Origin: Ruminococcus sp.
Lineage (GTDB): Bacteria; Bacillota; Clostridia; Oscillospirales; Ruminococcaceae
Direction of reading: 5' to 3'
NCBI GenBank assembly: GCA_017519415.1
Contig: JAFWSI010000045.1
Span: forward strand, 1-64,000
DNA length: 64,000 nt
Shown here: piece after piece, positions 34,901 to 43,186 of the stretch
How the letters are laid out: the number at the start of each line of letters is the position of its first letter
How positions within the stretch are numbered: the stretch's first letter is position 1
Notes under the pieces: model-generated
What the model was told of the DNA's origin: nothing
The model's database searches: none
The model's input: only the letters and a program-made list of their open reading frames with translations
Made by a program: the position numbers and the translations under genes

Positions 34901-34935
34901 AGTTGAGAGTTAAGAATTGAGAGTTGAAAGTTATT
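34901..34935. repeat. Heptamer array upstream of cysS
   Basis: Units AGTTGAG, AGTTAAG, AATTGAG, AGTTGAA and AGTTATT, in the same order, phase and orientation as the left arm at 33369-33403, so cysS is flanked by near-identical direct copies. Its last unit contains the stop codon of the four-helix-bundle remnant. Confidence 0.82.
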
Positions 34936-35089
34936 TTCCCTTTCTCAATTCCTTCATATTCTCTTTTTTGATTTTTATTATTGATGAAATAATCAATTTC
35001 AACTCATAAGCGTCTTTTTCCATTGATTCAAACTGAGAATCGTTTAAATAATCAGTCTCACGCAAAAGACGAAGCCAATATATCGTTTC
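34931..35089 (-). pseudogene. Remnant of a four-helix-bundle (S23 / 23S rRNA intervening-sequence type) protein gene
   Basis: The minus strand encodes 52 residues ending in a stop, without a start codon: ETIYWLRLLRETDYLN, then FESMEKDAYELKLIIS and SIIKIKKENMKELRKGK. This matches the C-terminal half of four-helix-bundle proteins (ETxYWLxLLxETDY...CDELxKLLSSIIKTxK), which are usually about 115-125 residues. The 5' half is missing: an in-frame stop (35090-35092) precedes it directly, and the stop codon of the 125-residue gene is 9 bp away. The 3' end coincides with a heptamer array. Recognised by motif reading only. Confidence 0.8.
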
Positions 35090-35097
35090 TCAACCGG

Positions 35098-35475
35098 CTA
35101 AAATTCCCATATCTCGGGAGGAGGATTCTTGATCCTCAGCTTCGAGAAATACCCCAGCATTACAAGAAATTCCGGTATTATGCGCAGTCCGTCACGGTAA
35201 TACTCTCCCATCCGCTCGCTGTCCCGGGCTATGCCCTTGTAGCTTCTCGGACATGAGAAGGTCCATTCTGCGGTGATACTGTCAAAGCTCAGCCTGAAAA
35301 AGCCCGAAGGACTCTCCTCGCCGAATGCCTCCAGAAGAGCCACATGATCGCCGGCAGTATCTGCCGCAGCCACGTATGCCGTGCTGCCGTCAAGGCTTAC
35401 CGCTCCGAGAAAACGGCTGTCGGACTTCATGGCCTCGTCAAAGGCTGCCTCTGAGGGATATTTGATTATATTCAT
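35098..35475 (-). CDS. Uncharacterised protein downstream of the T-box
   Basis: 125 residues, no family recognised. Mixed alpha/beta composition, no signal peptide or membrane helix; ends in KNPPPEIWEF. AAAAGGAGG lies 7 nt before the ATG, so it is clearly translated. It is the first gene after the T-box terminator and is followed by the four-helix-bundle remnant and cysS. If the T-box senses tRNA-Cys, this protein is made when cysteine is scarce; a link to cysteine metabolism is inference from position. Confidence 0.7.
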   Translation of the reverse strand: MNIIKYPSEAAFDEAMKSDSRFLGAVSLDGSTAYVAAADTAGDHVALLEAFGEESPSGFFRLSFDSITAEWTFSCPRSYKGIARDSERMGEYYRDGLRIIPEFLVMLGYFSKLRIKNPPPEIWEF

Positions 35476-35514
35476 ATCTGACCTCCTTTTATATGGTCCG
35501 GTATTCTGCGATCT

Positions 35515-35739
35515 GCAAAAACAAAAGCCTCCGAGGCTATACCTCGGAGGCGCAGATGCTCGTTTCCACTCCGTCTTGATCTCGTCTTATCCTTAACGCG
35601 GACGAAACGCCGACAGATACACACGCCTGAACGCTTCCCTGCCGGAGCTGACAGCCGCACTTCACTTTCCCCGACTGTGTGCTCACACCTGCCGCACACT
35701 CTCTGTAAGTCCGCAGAAAAGCTACTCTGACTGCTACGC
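35515..35739 (-). promoter_or_regulatory. T-box riboswitch, probable Cys specifier
   Basis: Minus-strand leader. Stem I starts near 35739; the AGAGAG motif is at 35699-35704, followed by GGTGTGAGCACAC. A GAAGTGCGG segment offers specifier UGC (Cys) at 35657-35659. The T-box sequence GGAGTGGAAACG lies near 35561-35572 (consensus GGGTGGNACCG). The terminator is GCCTCCGAGG (35527-35536), loop, CCTCGGAGGC (35542-35551), then TTTTGTTTTT. CGGAG beside the T-box can pair with CTCCG of the terminator to form the antiterminator. T-boxes bind uncharged tRNA and allow read-through. The Cys assignment rests on the UGC and the downstream cysS. Confidence 0.83.
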
Positions 35740-35745
35740 CTTTGA

Positions 35746-35780
35746 GTTATTAGTGATTAGTTAGTTCTTAGTTCTTAAAC
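35746..35780. repeat. Heptamer array at the 5' end of the T-box transcript
   Basis: 7-bp units GTTATTA, GTGATTA, GTTAGTT, CTTAGTT, CTTAAAC lie between the -10 box of the T-box promoter (35782-35787) and stem I, so they form the first 35 nt or so of the RNA. Confidence 0.7.
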
Positions 35781-35781
35781 T

Positions 35782-35811
35782 ATTATATACTAAAAGAATA
35801 GTATTTGTCAA
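35782..35811 (-). promoter_or_regulatory. Promoter of the T-box/cysS operon
   Basis: Minus strand: -35 TTGACA (35806-35811), 18-bp spacer, -10 TATAAT (35782-35787). Transcription starts near 35775. Confidence 0.85.
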
Positions 35812-35860
35812 GATGAATCAGAGGCAAATATGAACAAATTGTAAACATTTGCGTCTGCCC

Positions 35861-35890
35861 TTGACTTTGCTCCCGCAAAAGTTATATACT
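35861..35890 (+). promoter_or_regulatory. Promoter of htpG
   Basis: -35 TTGACT (35861-35866), 18-bp spacer, -10 TATACT (35885-35890). The predicted start falls at the left edge of the CIRCE operator. Confidence 0.78.
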
Positions 35891-35894
35891 ATGT

Positions 35895-35921
35895 TTAGCA
35901 CTCTATGAGATAGAGTGCTAA
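35895..35921 (+). promoter_or_regulatory. CIRCE operator (HrcA binding site)
   Basis: TTAGCACTC (35895-35903), 9-bp spacer, GAGTGCTAA (35913-35921). This is the full CIRCE consensus without a mismatch, placed just after the -10 box and 26 bp before the htpG ATG, so HrcA would block initiation until heat stress. Confidence 0.95.
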
Positions 35922-35947
35922 TTTTACTACCTACGGAGATGTTTTAA

Positions 35948-37849
35948 ATGAGAACCAAACAGTTCAAGGCAGAATCCAAAAAGCTGCTCGATATGATGAT
36001 CCACTCGATCTACACTCATAAGGAGATATTCCTCCGCGAGCTTATCTCCAATGCAAGCGACGCTATAGATAAGCTTTACTTCAAATCACTTACCGACGAC
36101 AAGGTCGGCCTGAATAAAGACGATTTCGCTATATGGATCGCTGCCGACAAGGACAGCCGCACACTGAAAATCACCGATAACGGTATCGGCATGACCGAGG
36201 AGGAGCTTGAAAACAACCTCGGCACCATCGCCAGCAGCGGCTCCCTCAAATTCAAGACCGAAAACAAGCTGGAGGAGGACAATCAGATAATCGGTCAGTT
36301 CGGCGTGGGCTTCTATTCGGCTTTCATGGTGGCTAAAAAGGTCACCGTCATCTCAAAGGCCTACGGCAGCGACAAGGCTTACCGCTGGGAGTCCGAGGGC
36401 GTTAACGGCTATACTGTAACCGAGGACGAAAAGAAAAACCCGGGCACCGAGATAATTCTCGAAATGCTGGAGGATACTGACGACGAGAACTACTCCGAGT
36501 TTCTCGACCAGTACAGGATAAAGTCCCTTGTCAGCAAGTATTCCGACTATATCCGTTTCCCCATAAAAATGGAGGTGTCCCACAGCCGTCCCAAGGAGCA
36601 GACCGAGGAGGAAAAGGAAAAGAATTTCCCTGTTGAGTACGAGGACTACATAGAGGTGGAAACCCTCAACAGCATGGTGCCCCTGTGGAAAAAGAACAGG
36701 AACGAGCTCAAGGAGGAGGACTACAAGCACTTCTATACCGAGAAGTTCTTCGATTACAACGAGCCCCTGAAATACTCCCACATCAGCAACGAAATGCCTG
36801 CATACAATGCGCTTCTCTATATCCCGTCAAAGGCTCCCTTCGACTACTACTCAAAGGAGTACGAAAAGGGCTTGCAGCTCTACTCAAACGGCGTTCTCAT
36901 CATGGACAAGTGCGCAGATCTGCTCCCCGATTATTTCAGCTTTGTGAAGGGTCTTGTGGACAGCGAGGACTTATCGCTGAATATCTCCCGTGAGATGCTC
37001 CAGCACGACAGACAGCTCAAGGCTATCGCAAAGAGCATTGAAAAGACTGTAAGCAGCGAGCTCAAAAAAATGCTCAAGAACGAGCGTGAGAAGTACGAGG
37101 AGTTCTGGAAGGCCTTCGGCTTGCAGCTGAAATACGGCATTTACAGCGACTTCGGTATGCACAAGGAAAAGCTTCAGGACCTGCTTATGTTCACATCCTC
37201 CAACGAGCACAAGCTGGTGACTCTCGACGAATACGTAACAGGTATGCGGGAGGATCAGAAGTACATCTACTACGCTACAGGCGAGAGCGCTGCCCGTATC
37301 GAGCAGCTCCCGCAGACTGAGCTGGTAAAGGAGAACGGCTTCGAGATACTTTACCTCACGGATAATATCGACGAATTTGCTATAAAGTCCCTTATGAAAT
37401 ACAAGGACAAGGAGTTCAAGTCCGTATCCGCAGACGACCTGGGTCTCGATACTCCCGAGAAGAAGGAGGAGCTCAAGGCTAAGGAGGAGGAAAGCGCAGG
37501 ACTTCTTGACGAGCTTAAAAACGCTCTTGACGGCAAGGTTACAAAGGTGACCCTGTCACAGAGACTGAAATCCCACCCCGTATGCCTTACCAGTGAGGGT
37601 GAGATCTCCCTTGAAATGGAAAAGGTGCTCAACTCAATGCCCACCGATCAGAAGATACACGCACAGCGCGTTCTGGAGATAAATCCCGACCACGAGATAT
37701 TCGGAAAGCTGAAGGCTCTCAATGAGGGCGGCGACAAGGACAGACTGGGCAAGTACGCAAAGCTCCTCTACGATCAGGCTCTCCTTATAGAGGGTATGAG
37801 CATCGAGGATCCTGTGGAATTTTCAAATCTGATATGTGAACTGATGTAA
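35948..37849 (+). CDS. htpG: Molecular chaperone HtpG (Hsp90)
   Basis: 633 residues. Hsp90 ATPase: N-terminal GHKL domain with [31 protein letters not shown] and [13 protein letters not shown]; middle domain with [19 protein letters not shown] and the catalytic-loop Arg region [11 protein letters not shown]-terminal dimerisation domain ending [21 protein letters not shown] lies before the ATG. Single-gene unit between a CIRCE-controlled promoter and a strong terminator. Confidence 0.97.
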   Translation: MRTKQFKAESKKLLDMMIHSIYTHKEIFLRELISNASDAIDKLYFKSLTDDKVGLNKDDFAIWIAADKDSRTLKITDNGIGMTEEELENNLGTIASSGSLKFKTENKLEEDNQIIGQFGVGFYSAFMVAKKVTVISKAYGSDKAYRWESEGVNGYTVTEDEKKNPGTEIILEMLEDTDDENYSEFLDQYRIKSLVSKYSDYIRFPIKMEVSHSRPKEQTEEEKEKNFPVEYEDYIEVETLNSMVPLWKKNRNELKEEDYKHFYTEKFFDYNEPLKYSHISNEMPAYNALLYIPSKAPFDYYSKEYEKGLQLYSNGVLIMDKCADLLPDYFSFVKGLVDSEDLSLNISREMLQHDRQLKAIAKSIEKTVSSELKKMLKNEREKYEEFWKAFGLQLKYGIYSDFGMHKEKLQDLLMFTSSNEHKLVTLDEYVTGMREDQKYIYYATGESAARIEQLPQTELVKENGFEILYLTDNIDEFAIKSLMKYKDKEFKSVSADDLGLDTPEKKEELKAKEEESAGLLDELKNALDGKVTKVTLSQRLKSHPVCLTSEGEISLEMEKVLNSMPTDQKIHAQRVLEINPDHEIFGKLKALNEGGDKDRLGKYAKLLYDQALLIEGMSIEDPVEFSNLICELM

Positions 37850-37890
37850 GCAGCGTGACGCTGCGCCCTTTCCGCGCGATATTGCAAGAA

Positions 37891-37920
37891 GGCGGTACAC
37901 AAAAGTGTACCGCCTTTTTT
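37891..37920 (+). terminator. Rho-independent terminator after htpG
   Basis: GGCGGTACAC, loop AAAA, GTGTACCGCC, then TTTTTT. The T-run overlaps the stop codon of the converging DtxR-like gene. Confidence 0.93.
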
Positions 37921-38305
37921 ATGTCTTCTTTTTACTGAGCGTCCTGTCTACGACCTTTTTAAGCCGCTCACAGGTGTCCTGCGGAAAGTCCGTTATAAAC
38001 CTCACGGACTGCTCGTAGGCCTCGTCCTTCGGAAGCTTAAGGAACTTGCGGAAGAAAATATTTATCTCACCAAAGGTGGAAAATATCTCGTCCACTGCCT
38101 TTTCGCCCTCGGGAGTGAGCTCCACGCTGTTGCAGAAGTCCTCGTATACCAGCCCCGAATTGGCAAGACACCGCAGCATCTTGCTGACGCTGGGTCTCGA
38201 TACTCCCAGATGACGGGAGATATTAACGCAGCGTACCTGATCGTTCTTTTCGGTAAGCTCCTTTATAGCCACAAGATATTTTATCTGACCTGCACAGTGT
38301 TTCAT
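37919..38305 (-). CDS. DtxR/MntR-like metal-dependent transcriptional regulator
   Basis: 128 residues. Winged helix-turn-helix in residues 10-70 (VNISRHLGVSRPSVSKMLRCLANSGLVYED, then ELTPEGEKA), followed by a short dimerisation region (about 75-128). This matches the DtxR/MntR family, without the SH3 domain of long members. The usual metal ligands are only partly recognisable, so metal dependence is uncertain. The ATG at 38305 was chosen: AAAGGAG is 5 nt upstream and would be inside the gene if the GTG at 38320 were used. It follows pgsA by 25 bp. Confidence 0.72.
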   Translation of the reverse strand: MKHCAGQIKYLVAIKELTEKNDQVRCVNISRHLGVSRPSVSKMLRCLANSGLVYEDFCNSVELTPEGEKAVDEIFSTFGEINIFFRKFLKLPKDEAYEQSVRFITDFPQDTCERLKKVVDRTLSKKKT

Positions 38306-38330
38306 TTTTTCTCCTTTCACGGATATTGCA

Positions 38331-38915
38331 TTATTTGTCGGAGTCTATAAGGTGCCAGTATCCCTTGAGGTATACTGCTCCCGAAATAACGGTCAGCACC
38401 GTCGAGATCCATATGAGCACAGGCACGAAAACATTGTCCACAGCGTTCCTGAAGCCCTCGGGGAAGCTTATGCCGAAATCAGAGCAGAGACTCAACCAGA
38501 ACAGTATCGCAACTATAGCGCCCATTGTAAAAGCGGTCTTGAGCTTGCCCCATATGCCTGCGGCAACTACTATGCCGCTGTTTGCTGCAAGAAGCCTCAG
38601 TCCCGATACCATGAACTCCCTTGCTGTTATGATTATCAGCGGTACGGCACTCATTTTTACCACGGGAAATTCCACGAACACGGCAAGGGCTGCGATAACA
38701 AGCACCTTGTCTGCCAGCGGATCGAGGAATTTGCCGAAATTCGTGACAAGATTCCGCGACCTTGCGATCTTTCCGTCAAGAGCGTCCGTAATGGAGGCTG
38801 CGGCAAATATCACAAGCGCTATGGCATAGTGGAAGGGAATGTTCATATACATAAAAAACAGAAAAAACGGAATAAGTAATACCCTGAGCAAGGTCAGCTT
38901 ATTTGGCAGGTTCAT
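38331..38915 (-). CDS. pgsA: CDP-diacylglycerol-glycerol-3-phosphate 3-phosphatidyltransferase
   Basis: 194 residues, about five membrane helices. Makes phosphatidylglycerol phosphate. The CDP-alcohol phosphotransferase motif is complete: DALDGKIARSRNL then GKFLDPLADK (D..DG..AR...G...D...D). N-terminus MNLPNKLTLLRVLLIPFF is typical. ATGA overlap with rimO. Confidence 0.93.
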   Translation of the reverse strand: MNLPNKLTLLRVLLIPFFLFFMYMNIPFHYAIALVIFAAASITDALDGKIARSRNLVTNFGKFLDPLADKVLVIAALAVFVEFPVVKMSAVPLIIITAREFMVSGLRLLAANSGIVVAAGIWGKLKTAFTMGAIVAILFWLSLCSDFGISFPEGFRNAVDNVFVPVLIWISTVLTVISGAVYLKGYWHLIDSDK

Positions 38916-40243
38916 TCACTTATCACCTCTCCTATAAGATCATAATCAAGTGTGTCGGTGATCCTTATCATAACATGATCGCCGATTTCAAGGGGCTTCT
39001 CCGACGTAAAGAACACCTTTCCGTCAATGTCGGGGGCGTCCATGGGAGTCCTGCCGAACCAGCATTCTCCGAATCTGTCAAAGCCCTCAACTACCGCTTC
39101 CAGCTCCGCGCCCATGAGCTTTTCGTTGTTCTCACTGCTTATGAGCAGCTGCTGCTCCATGATTATATCCGCACGGTGAGCGGCAGTCTCCTCATCTATC
39201 TGGTCGGGGAAGTCGTAAGCCTTTGTGCCCTCCTCGCGGGAATATGCAAAGCAGCCCAGCCTGTCAAAGCGGACTTTCTTCACGAACTCAGCCAGCTCCT
39301 CGAACTGCTCATCTGTCTCTCCCGGGAAGCCCGTTATGAGAGTGGTGCGAAGTATGATACCGGGTACTCTCTCTCGTATATGCGCAAAGAGTGCCTCAAG
39401 CTTCTCCCTGTCGCCCCAGCGGTTCATGCGGCTGAGTATATCGCCGTTGCAGTGCTGTATGGGTATCTCCAGATACTTCACTATCTTGTCCTCACGGGCG
39501 ATAACGTCAAGAAGCTCGTCCGTTATGCGTTCGGGATAGCAGTAAAGGGTGCGTATCCAGCGGAGACCGTCTATCTTGCACAGCTCCCTGAGAAGCTCCG
39601 CCAGCTTCGGCTCTCCGTAAATATCCTTGCCGTAGAGTGCTGTGTCCTGAGCTATGACTACAAGCTCGGTAACACCGTTCTCCGCAAGATAACGTGCTTC
39701 AGCCAGCAAGTCCTCCATGGGAACGCTGCGGAATTTGCCTCTTATCATGGGTATGGCGCAGTAGGTGCAGCAATTCGAGCAGCCCTCCGCTGCCTTCAGA
39801 TATGTGAAGAAGGGCAGGGTGGAAAGCAGTCTCTGACCGCACATCTCCGCCTCGAGCTTTGGTGCGAAATGCACTACCCTTTCATCGGCAAGGACATGAT
39901 CGAGAATGTCCACGATGTCCTTGGTATCGCCTATGCCGATAACAGCGTCCGCCTCGGGGAACTGCTCCGCAGCCTCCTCCTTGTATCTCTCAACAAGACA
40001 GCCTGTGATGATGATTTTCTTTAATGTGCCCTCCTCCTTGAGCTTTCCCAGCTCAAGGATAGTGTCGATGGCCTCCTCCTTGGCAGCCTTTATGAAGCCG
40101 CAGGTATTGACTATCGCAACGTCGGCAAGTCCGGGCTCGGTAACGAGCTTGTAGCCGTGGCTCCTGAGCTTGTATAGCATACGCTCGGAGTCCACAAGGT
40201 TTTTTGAGCAGCCAAGTGATACCATGCCCACCTTGATCGCCAT
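38912..40243 (-). CDS. rimO: Ribosomal protein S12 methylthiotransferase RimO
   Basis: 443 residues from the ATG at 40243 (the open frame is 8 codons longer; AGGAGG lies 9 nt before this ATG, 1 nt after the recX stop). Adds a methylthio group to Asp89 of S12. N-terminal UPF0004 domain with VSLGCSKNLVDSE, NTCGFI and a third Cys in ITGCLVERY; radical-SAM cluster motif EGCSNCCTYCAIP (CxxxCxxC plus an extra Cys); C-terminal TRAM domain (GKVFFTSEKPLEIGDHV). Confidence 0.95.
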   Translation of the reverse strand: MAIKVGMVSLGCSKNLVDSERMLYKLRSHGYKLVTEPGLADVAIVNTCGFIKAAKEEAIDTILELGKLKEEGTLKKIIITGCLVERYKEEAAEQFPEADAVIGIGDTKDIVDILDHVLADERVVHFAPKLEAEMCGQRLLSTLPFFTYLKAAEGCSNCCTYCAIPMIRGKFRSVPMEDLLAEARYLAENGVTELVVIAQDTALYGKDIYGEPKLAELLRELCKIDGLRWIRTLYCYPERITDELLDVIAREDKIVKYLEIPIQHCNGDILSRMNRWGDREKLEALFAHIRERVPGIILRTTLITGFPGETDEQFEELAEFVKKVRFDRLGCFAYSREEGTKAYDFPDQIDEETAAHRADIIMEQQLLISSENNEKLMGAELEAVVEGFDRFGECWFGRTPMDAPDIDGKVFFTSEKPLEIGDHVMIRITDTLDYDLIGEVISE

Positions 40244-40244
40244 G

Positions 40245-40886
40245 TCAGTTTTCCTCCTCAAGGTCATCCCTGCTCTCGAAATACTCCTTTACTGCGCGGT
40301 TTATCTCCGGATAATCATAGCCGTACCGCACAAGAGCGCTTTTGACCTTCTCTATTTGTTTTCTGTCCTCAATATCTGTTAAGTACCGGGAATGCTTTGT
40401 GCGCAGGAGCTCCATGAGGTTTTCACCGAACGCCTCGCTGTAGGGCGCAAGTGCGTCCTCGGCGATAAATCCGCTTATGCCCTTCTGTATCAGCTCGCGC
40501 TTGCAGCGGCGGCAGCCGAAGCGCTTTACCTCCACCAGCTTCCGCGCCATACGCTCGGCATAGCGCACATCGTCGATGAAGCCGTGCTCCGTCAGTCTTT
40601 TCATGACCGCCTCGCAGAGCGGCTCGCTTCTGTAGTTTTCCACGAGCTTTCCGTACATTTCCGAATATGTGTAGTCTCTGTAATCCAGCAGGTAGAGCGC
40701 CCGCTGATAGGCTCTGCGGAAGTTGGAGGCGTAGACGATCTTTTTCAGCGTCCCGCGGTCTGTCTCCATGCCCGCGCATATGCCGAAATCGGCAATTATA
40801 TCCGCGTGGAGATAGAGCCTCCGCCCGTCGTCCAGCTCCGCCTCATAGGTCGAGCCCTTATATCTGTTTACCGAGATTATCTTCAT
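40245..40886 (-). CDS. recX: Regulatory protein RecX
   Basis: 213 residues. Modulates RecA filaments. The three-helix repeats show as RALYLLDYRDYTYSEMYGKL, LTEHGFIDDVRYAERMARKLVEVKRFG and GCRRCKRELIQKGI. The start overlaps the recA stop by 1 nt (TAATG). An N-terminal beta-rich extension of about 60 residues (EAELDDGRRLYLHADI) is usual in Clostridia. Confidence 0.92.
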   Translation of the reverse strand: MKIISVNRYKGSTYEAELDDGRRLYLHADIIADFGICAGMETDRGTLKKIVYASNFRRAYQRALYLLDYRDYTYSEMYGKLVENYRSEPLCEAVMKRLTEHGFIDDVRYAERMARKLVEVKRFGCRRCKRELIQKGISGFIAEDALAPYSEAFGENLMELLRTKHSRYLTDIEDRKQIEKVKSALVRYGYDYPEINRAVKEYFESRDDLEEEN

Positions 40887-42064
40887 TATTCCTCGGCGGG
40901 AGTAAATTCCTCAAAGTTATCGTCAAAGCTTGCAAGCACGTCCTCGTCGGCTGCGCTCTCTCCGCCCTCCGCAGCAGGCTTCACAGCCGCTGTCTCCGCA
41001 GACTTGGCCTTCTTAGGTGCAGCAGCCTTGAGCTCGTCCTTCCTTGCAAGTATCTGCTCCTCGATCTCCTTCATGAGCTTTTCATCGCTCTGGAGCAGCT
41101 CCTTCACGTTGTCGCGTCCCTGTCCCAGCTTCTGATCCTTGTAGCTGAACCACGAGCCGCCCTTCTTGATGATGTCAAGGTCTACCGCAAGGTCCAGCAC
41201 CTCGCCGGTGCGTGAGATGCCGCTGCCGTACATCAGGTCGAACTCGCACTCCTTGAAGGGGGGAGCTACCTTGTTCTTTACTATCTTGCAGCGAGTGCAG
41301 GCGCCGATAACGTCCGTGCCCGACTTTATGACCTCGCCCTTTCTTACTTCTATACGCACCGACGAATAGAACTTCAGTGCGCGTCCGCCGGGAGTGGTCT
41401 CGGGATTTCCGTACATAACGCCTATCTTCTCACGGATCTGATTTATGAATATAGCCACACAGTTGGACTTGGAGATAGCTGCCGTCAGCTTTCTCATAGC
41501 CTGTGACATGAGTCTTGCAAGCTGTCCCACATGAAGATCGCCCATTTCGCCGTCGATCTCCGCACGGGTGGTCATTGCCGCGATGGAGTCCAGTACGATG
41601 ACGTCGATAGCTCCCGAGCGTATGAGAGCCTCTGCTATTTCAAGAGCCTGCTCGCCGCTGTCGGGCTGTGATACCAGCAGGTCGTTGATGTTTACGCCTA
41701 AAGCCTGTGCATAAACAGGATCGAGAGCGTGCTCAACGTCGATGAATGCGGCCTCACCGCCTGCCTTCTGAGCCTGTGCCACGATAGAGAGAGCAACTGT
41801 GGTCTTGCCCGAGCTCTCGGGACCGTATATCTCAACGATTCGTCCTCTCGGCACGCCTCCTATACCCAGCGCCATATCGAGAGTCATGGAGCCTGTGGGG
41901 ATAGCGTCAACGTTCAGCGTCTTTGTCTGTCCGAGACGCATTACGGCGCCTGCGCCGTACTTCTTCTCTATCTGCTTGAGTGCTCCGTCAAGGGCGGATC
42001 TCTTGTCCTCCTTGGTGGTAACTCTTACAACTGTCGGCTTTTTAGCAAGTTCCTTCTTTGCCAT
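40886..42064 (-). CDS. recA: Recombinase RecA
   Basis: 392 residues. Walker [13 protein letters not shown], Walker [12 protein letters not shown]2 region [26 protein letters not shown]-terminal domain and an Ala/Glu-rich acidic tail (residues 345-392) longer than in many homologues. RBS GGAGG. No Bacillus-type LexA box (CGAAC-N4-GTTCG) was found in the 100 bp upstream; a TATAAT occurs there but without a clear -35. Confidence 0.97.
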   Translation of the reverse strand: MAKKELAKKPTVVRVTTKEDKRSALDGALKQIEKKYGAGAVMRLGQTKTLNVDAIPTGSMTLDMALGIGGVPRGRIVEIYGPESSGKTTVALSIVAQAQKAGGEAAFIDVEHALDPVYAQALGVNINDLLVSQPDSGEQALEIAEALIRSGAIDVIVLDSIAAMTTRAEIDGEMGDLHVGQLARLMSQAMRKLTAAISKSNCVAIFINQIREKIGVMYGNPETTPGGRALKFYSSVRIEVRKGEVIKSGTDVIGACTRCKIVKNKVAPPFKECEFDLMYGSGISRTGEVLDLAVDLDIIKKGGSWFSYKDQKLGQGRDNVKELLQSDEKLMKEIEEQILARKDELKAAAPKKAKSAETAAVKPAAEGGESAADEDVLASFDDNFEEFTPAEE

Positions 42065-42163
42065 TGGTATTTCCTCCGTATCACATTATAGTATATTAAG
42101 CTTTAAATTTTCTGAAAATCTGTTTTTTGCGCAGAAGCGCTAAATTTATTTTAAATGACCGAA

Positions 42164-42188
42164 TGTAGGGGCGGATATTATCCGCCCG
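42164..42188. repeat. Hairpin repeat upstream of recA
   Basis: TGTAG edge, stem GGGCGGAT (42169-42176) with ATCCGCCC (42180-42187). Member of the dispersed hairpin family, in the 249-bp gap between recA and prmC. Confidence 0.75.
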
Positions 42189-42227
42189 TTTAGGGACGCC
42201 ATCTCTTGCGGAGCGCTTGATAACTGC

Positions 42228-42312
42228 GGGGCTTTGCCCCACACCCCACAAGGGCTGTCAGCCCTTGACCTGACCAAAGGGAGCATGCTCCCTTTGGAAT
42301 CCCATTTGTTGG
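42228..42312. repeat. Tandem hairpin cluster
   Basis: Consecutive inverted repeats: GGGGC-TTT-GCCCC (42228-42240); AAGGGCT/AGCCCTT (42250-42266); a perfect 24-bp palindrome with half-site CCAAAGGGAGCA (42274-42297); and CCCA/TGGG just before the prmC stop. No U-tract follows any of them. Nothing coding. Confidence 0.75.
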
Positions 42313-42313
42313 G

Positions 42314-43186
42314 TCAAAAAGTTATTGCAGCATAATTTTGATTTACAGCGGCCGCTGTTCTGATTATGCCGCCGCCGTCCCGTCTGAGCTCCACATCAGT
42401 GAAGCCGTTTTCTTCCAGTATCGCCTTTACGGCGTCATGCTGACCCATGCCGAATTCATAGGCTATGAAGCCGCCCGACTTTATCGAGCTTTTCCACAGC
42501 TCAGTCATGGCTCTGTAGAAGTCCAGACCGTCCTCGCCGCCAAAAAGCGCCGTGGCAGGCTCGTGCTGAACCTCGGTCTGTAACTCGCTCATGTCCTGTG
42601 CCGTAAGATAAGGGGGATTGCTCACAAGTATATCCAGTCCCGTGAGGCTTCGTGCGGTGTCCCGCCCGAGCACATCTCCCTCTATTATATGTATATCGCC
42701 GCAGCCGTTGAGCTGCGTGTTCTGTCTGAGGTAGCCGAGAGCCTTTTCCGAAAGCTCAACGGCGTATACGTCCGCCTGAGGCAGCTCCTTTTTCAGGGCT
42801 ACGGCTATACAGCCGCTGCCGCTGCAAAGGTCGGCTATCTTCGGAGCCGTCAGTCCTTCCCTGCGGCAGATGTCAAGCACCTGCTCCACAAGAGTCTCCG
42901 TATCGGGACGGGGTATCAGTACTCCCTCTCCCACCTTGAAATTGCAGCCCCAGAACTCCCACTGTCCCAGAAGATACTGGAGAGGGAAGCCCTTAGAGCG
43001 CTTCCGGGCAAGAGCGAGTATCTCCGCCGCCTTTTCATCGGGGACGGGCTCCTTCGGAGAGAACATGGGATTTTTTTCACCCAGCAGATCCTGTAGGATA
43101 CAGTTGGCATCAAAGTCAGCCGTCTCCTCGTCGCGGACTGCGGCAAGTCTGCGCACCTCCGCAAAGAGCTCCGCGCGGCTTACCAC
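42314..43186 (-). CDS. prmC: Release factor glutamine methyltransferase PrmC
   Basis: 290 residues. Methylates the GGQ glutamine of RF1/RF2. N-terminal helical domain, then VLIPRPDTETLVEQVLD, IADLCSGSGCIAVALKKELP (SAM site) and catalytic SNPPYL. Length is normal. Overlaps the upstream DUF1385 gene by 7 bp. Confidence 0.95.
   Translation of the reverse strand: MVSRAELFAEVRRLAAVRDEETADFDANCILQDLLGEKNPMFSPKEPVPDEKAAEILALARKRSKGFPLQYLLGQWEFWGCNFKVGEGVLIPRPDTETLVEQVLDICRREGLTAPKIADLCSGSGCIAVALKKELPQADVYAVELSEKALGYLRQNTQLNGCGDIHIIEGDVLGRDTARSLTGLDILVSNPPYLTAQDMSELQTEVQHEPATALFGGEDGLDFYRAMTELWKSSIKSGGFIAYEFGMGQHDAVKAILEENGFTDVELRRDGGGIIRTAAAVNQNYAAITF

Noticed and set aside
35472..35699. 75-codon minus-strand frame upstream of the 125-residue gene
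   Set aside because: It covers the T-box leader and its terminator; the base pairing explains the sequence and no RBS precedes the frame.
42065..42163. SOS (LexA) box upstream of recA
   Set aside because: No CGAAC-N4-GTTCG type site was found; only an isolated TATAAT without a convincing -35 box.
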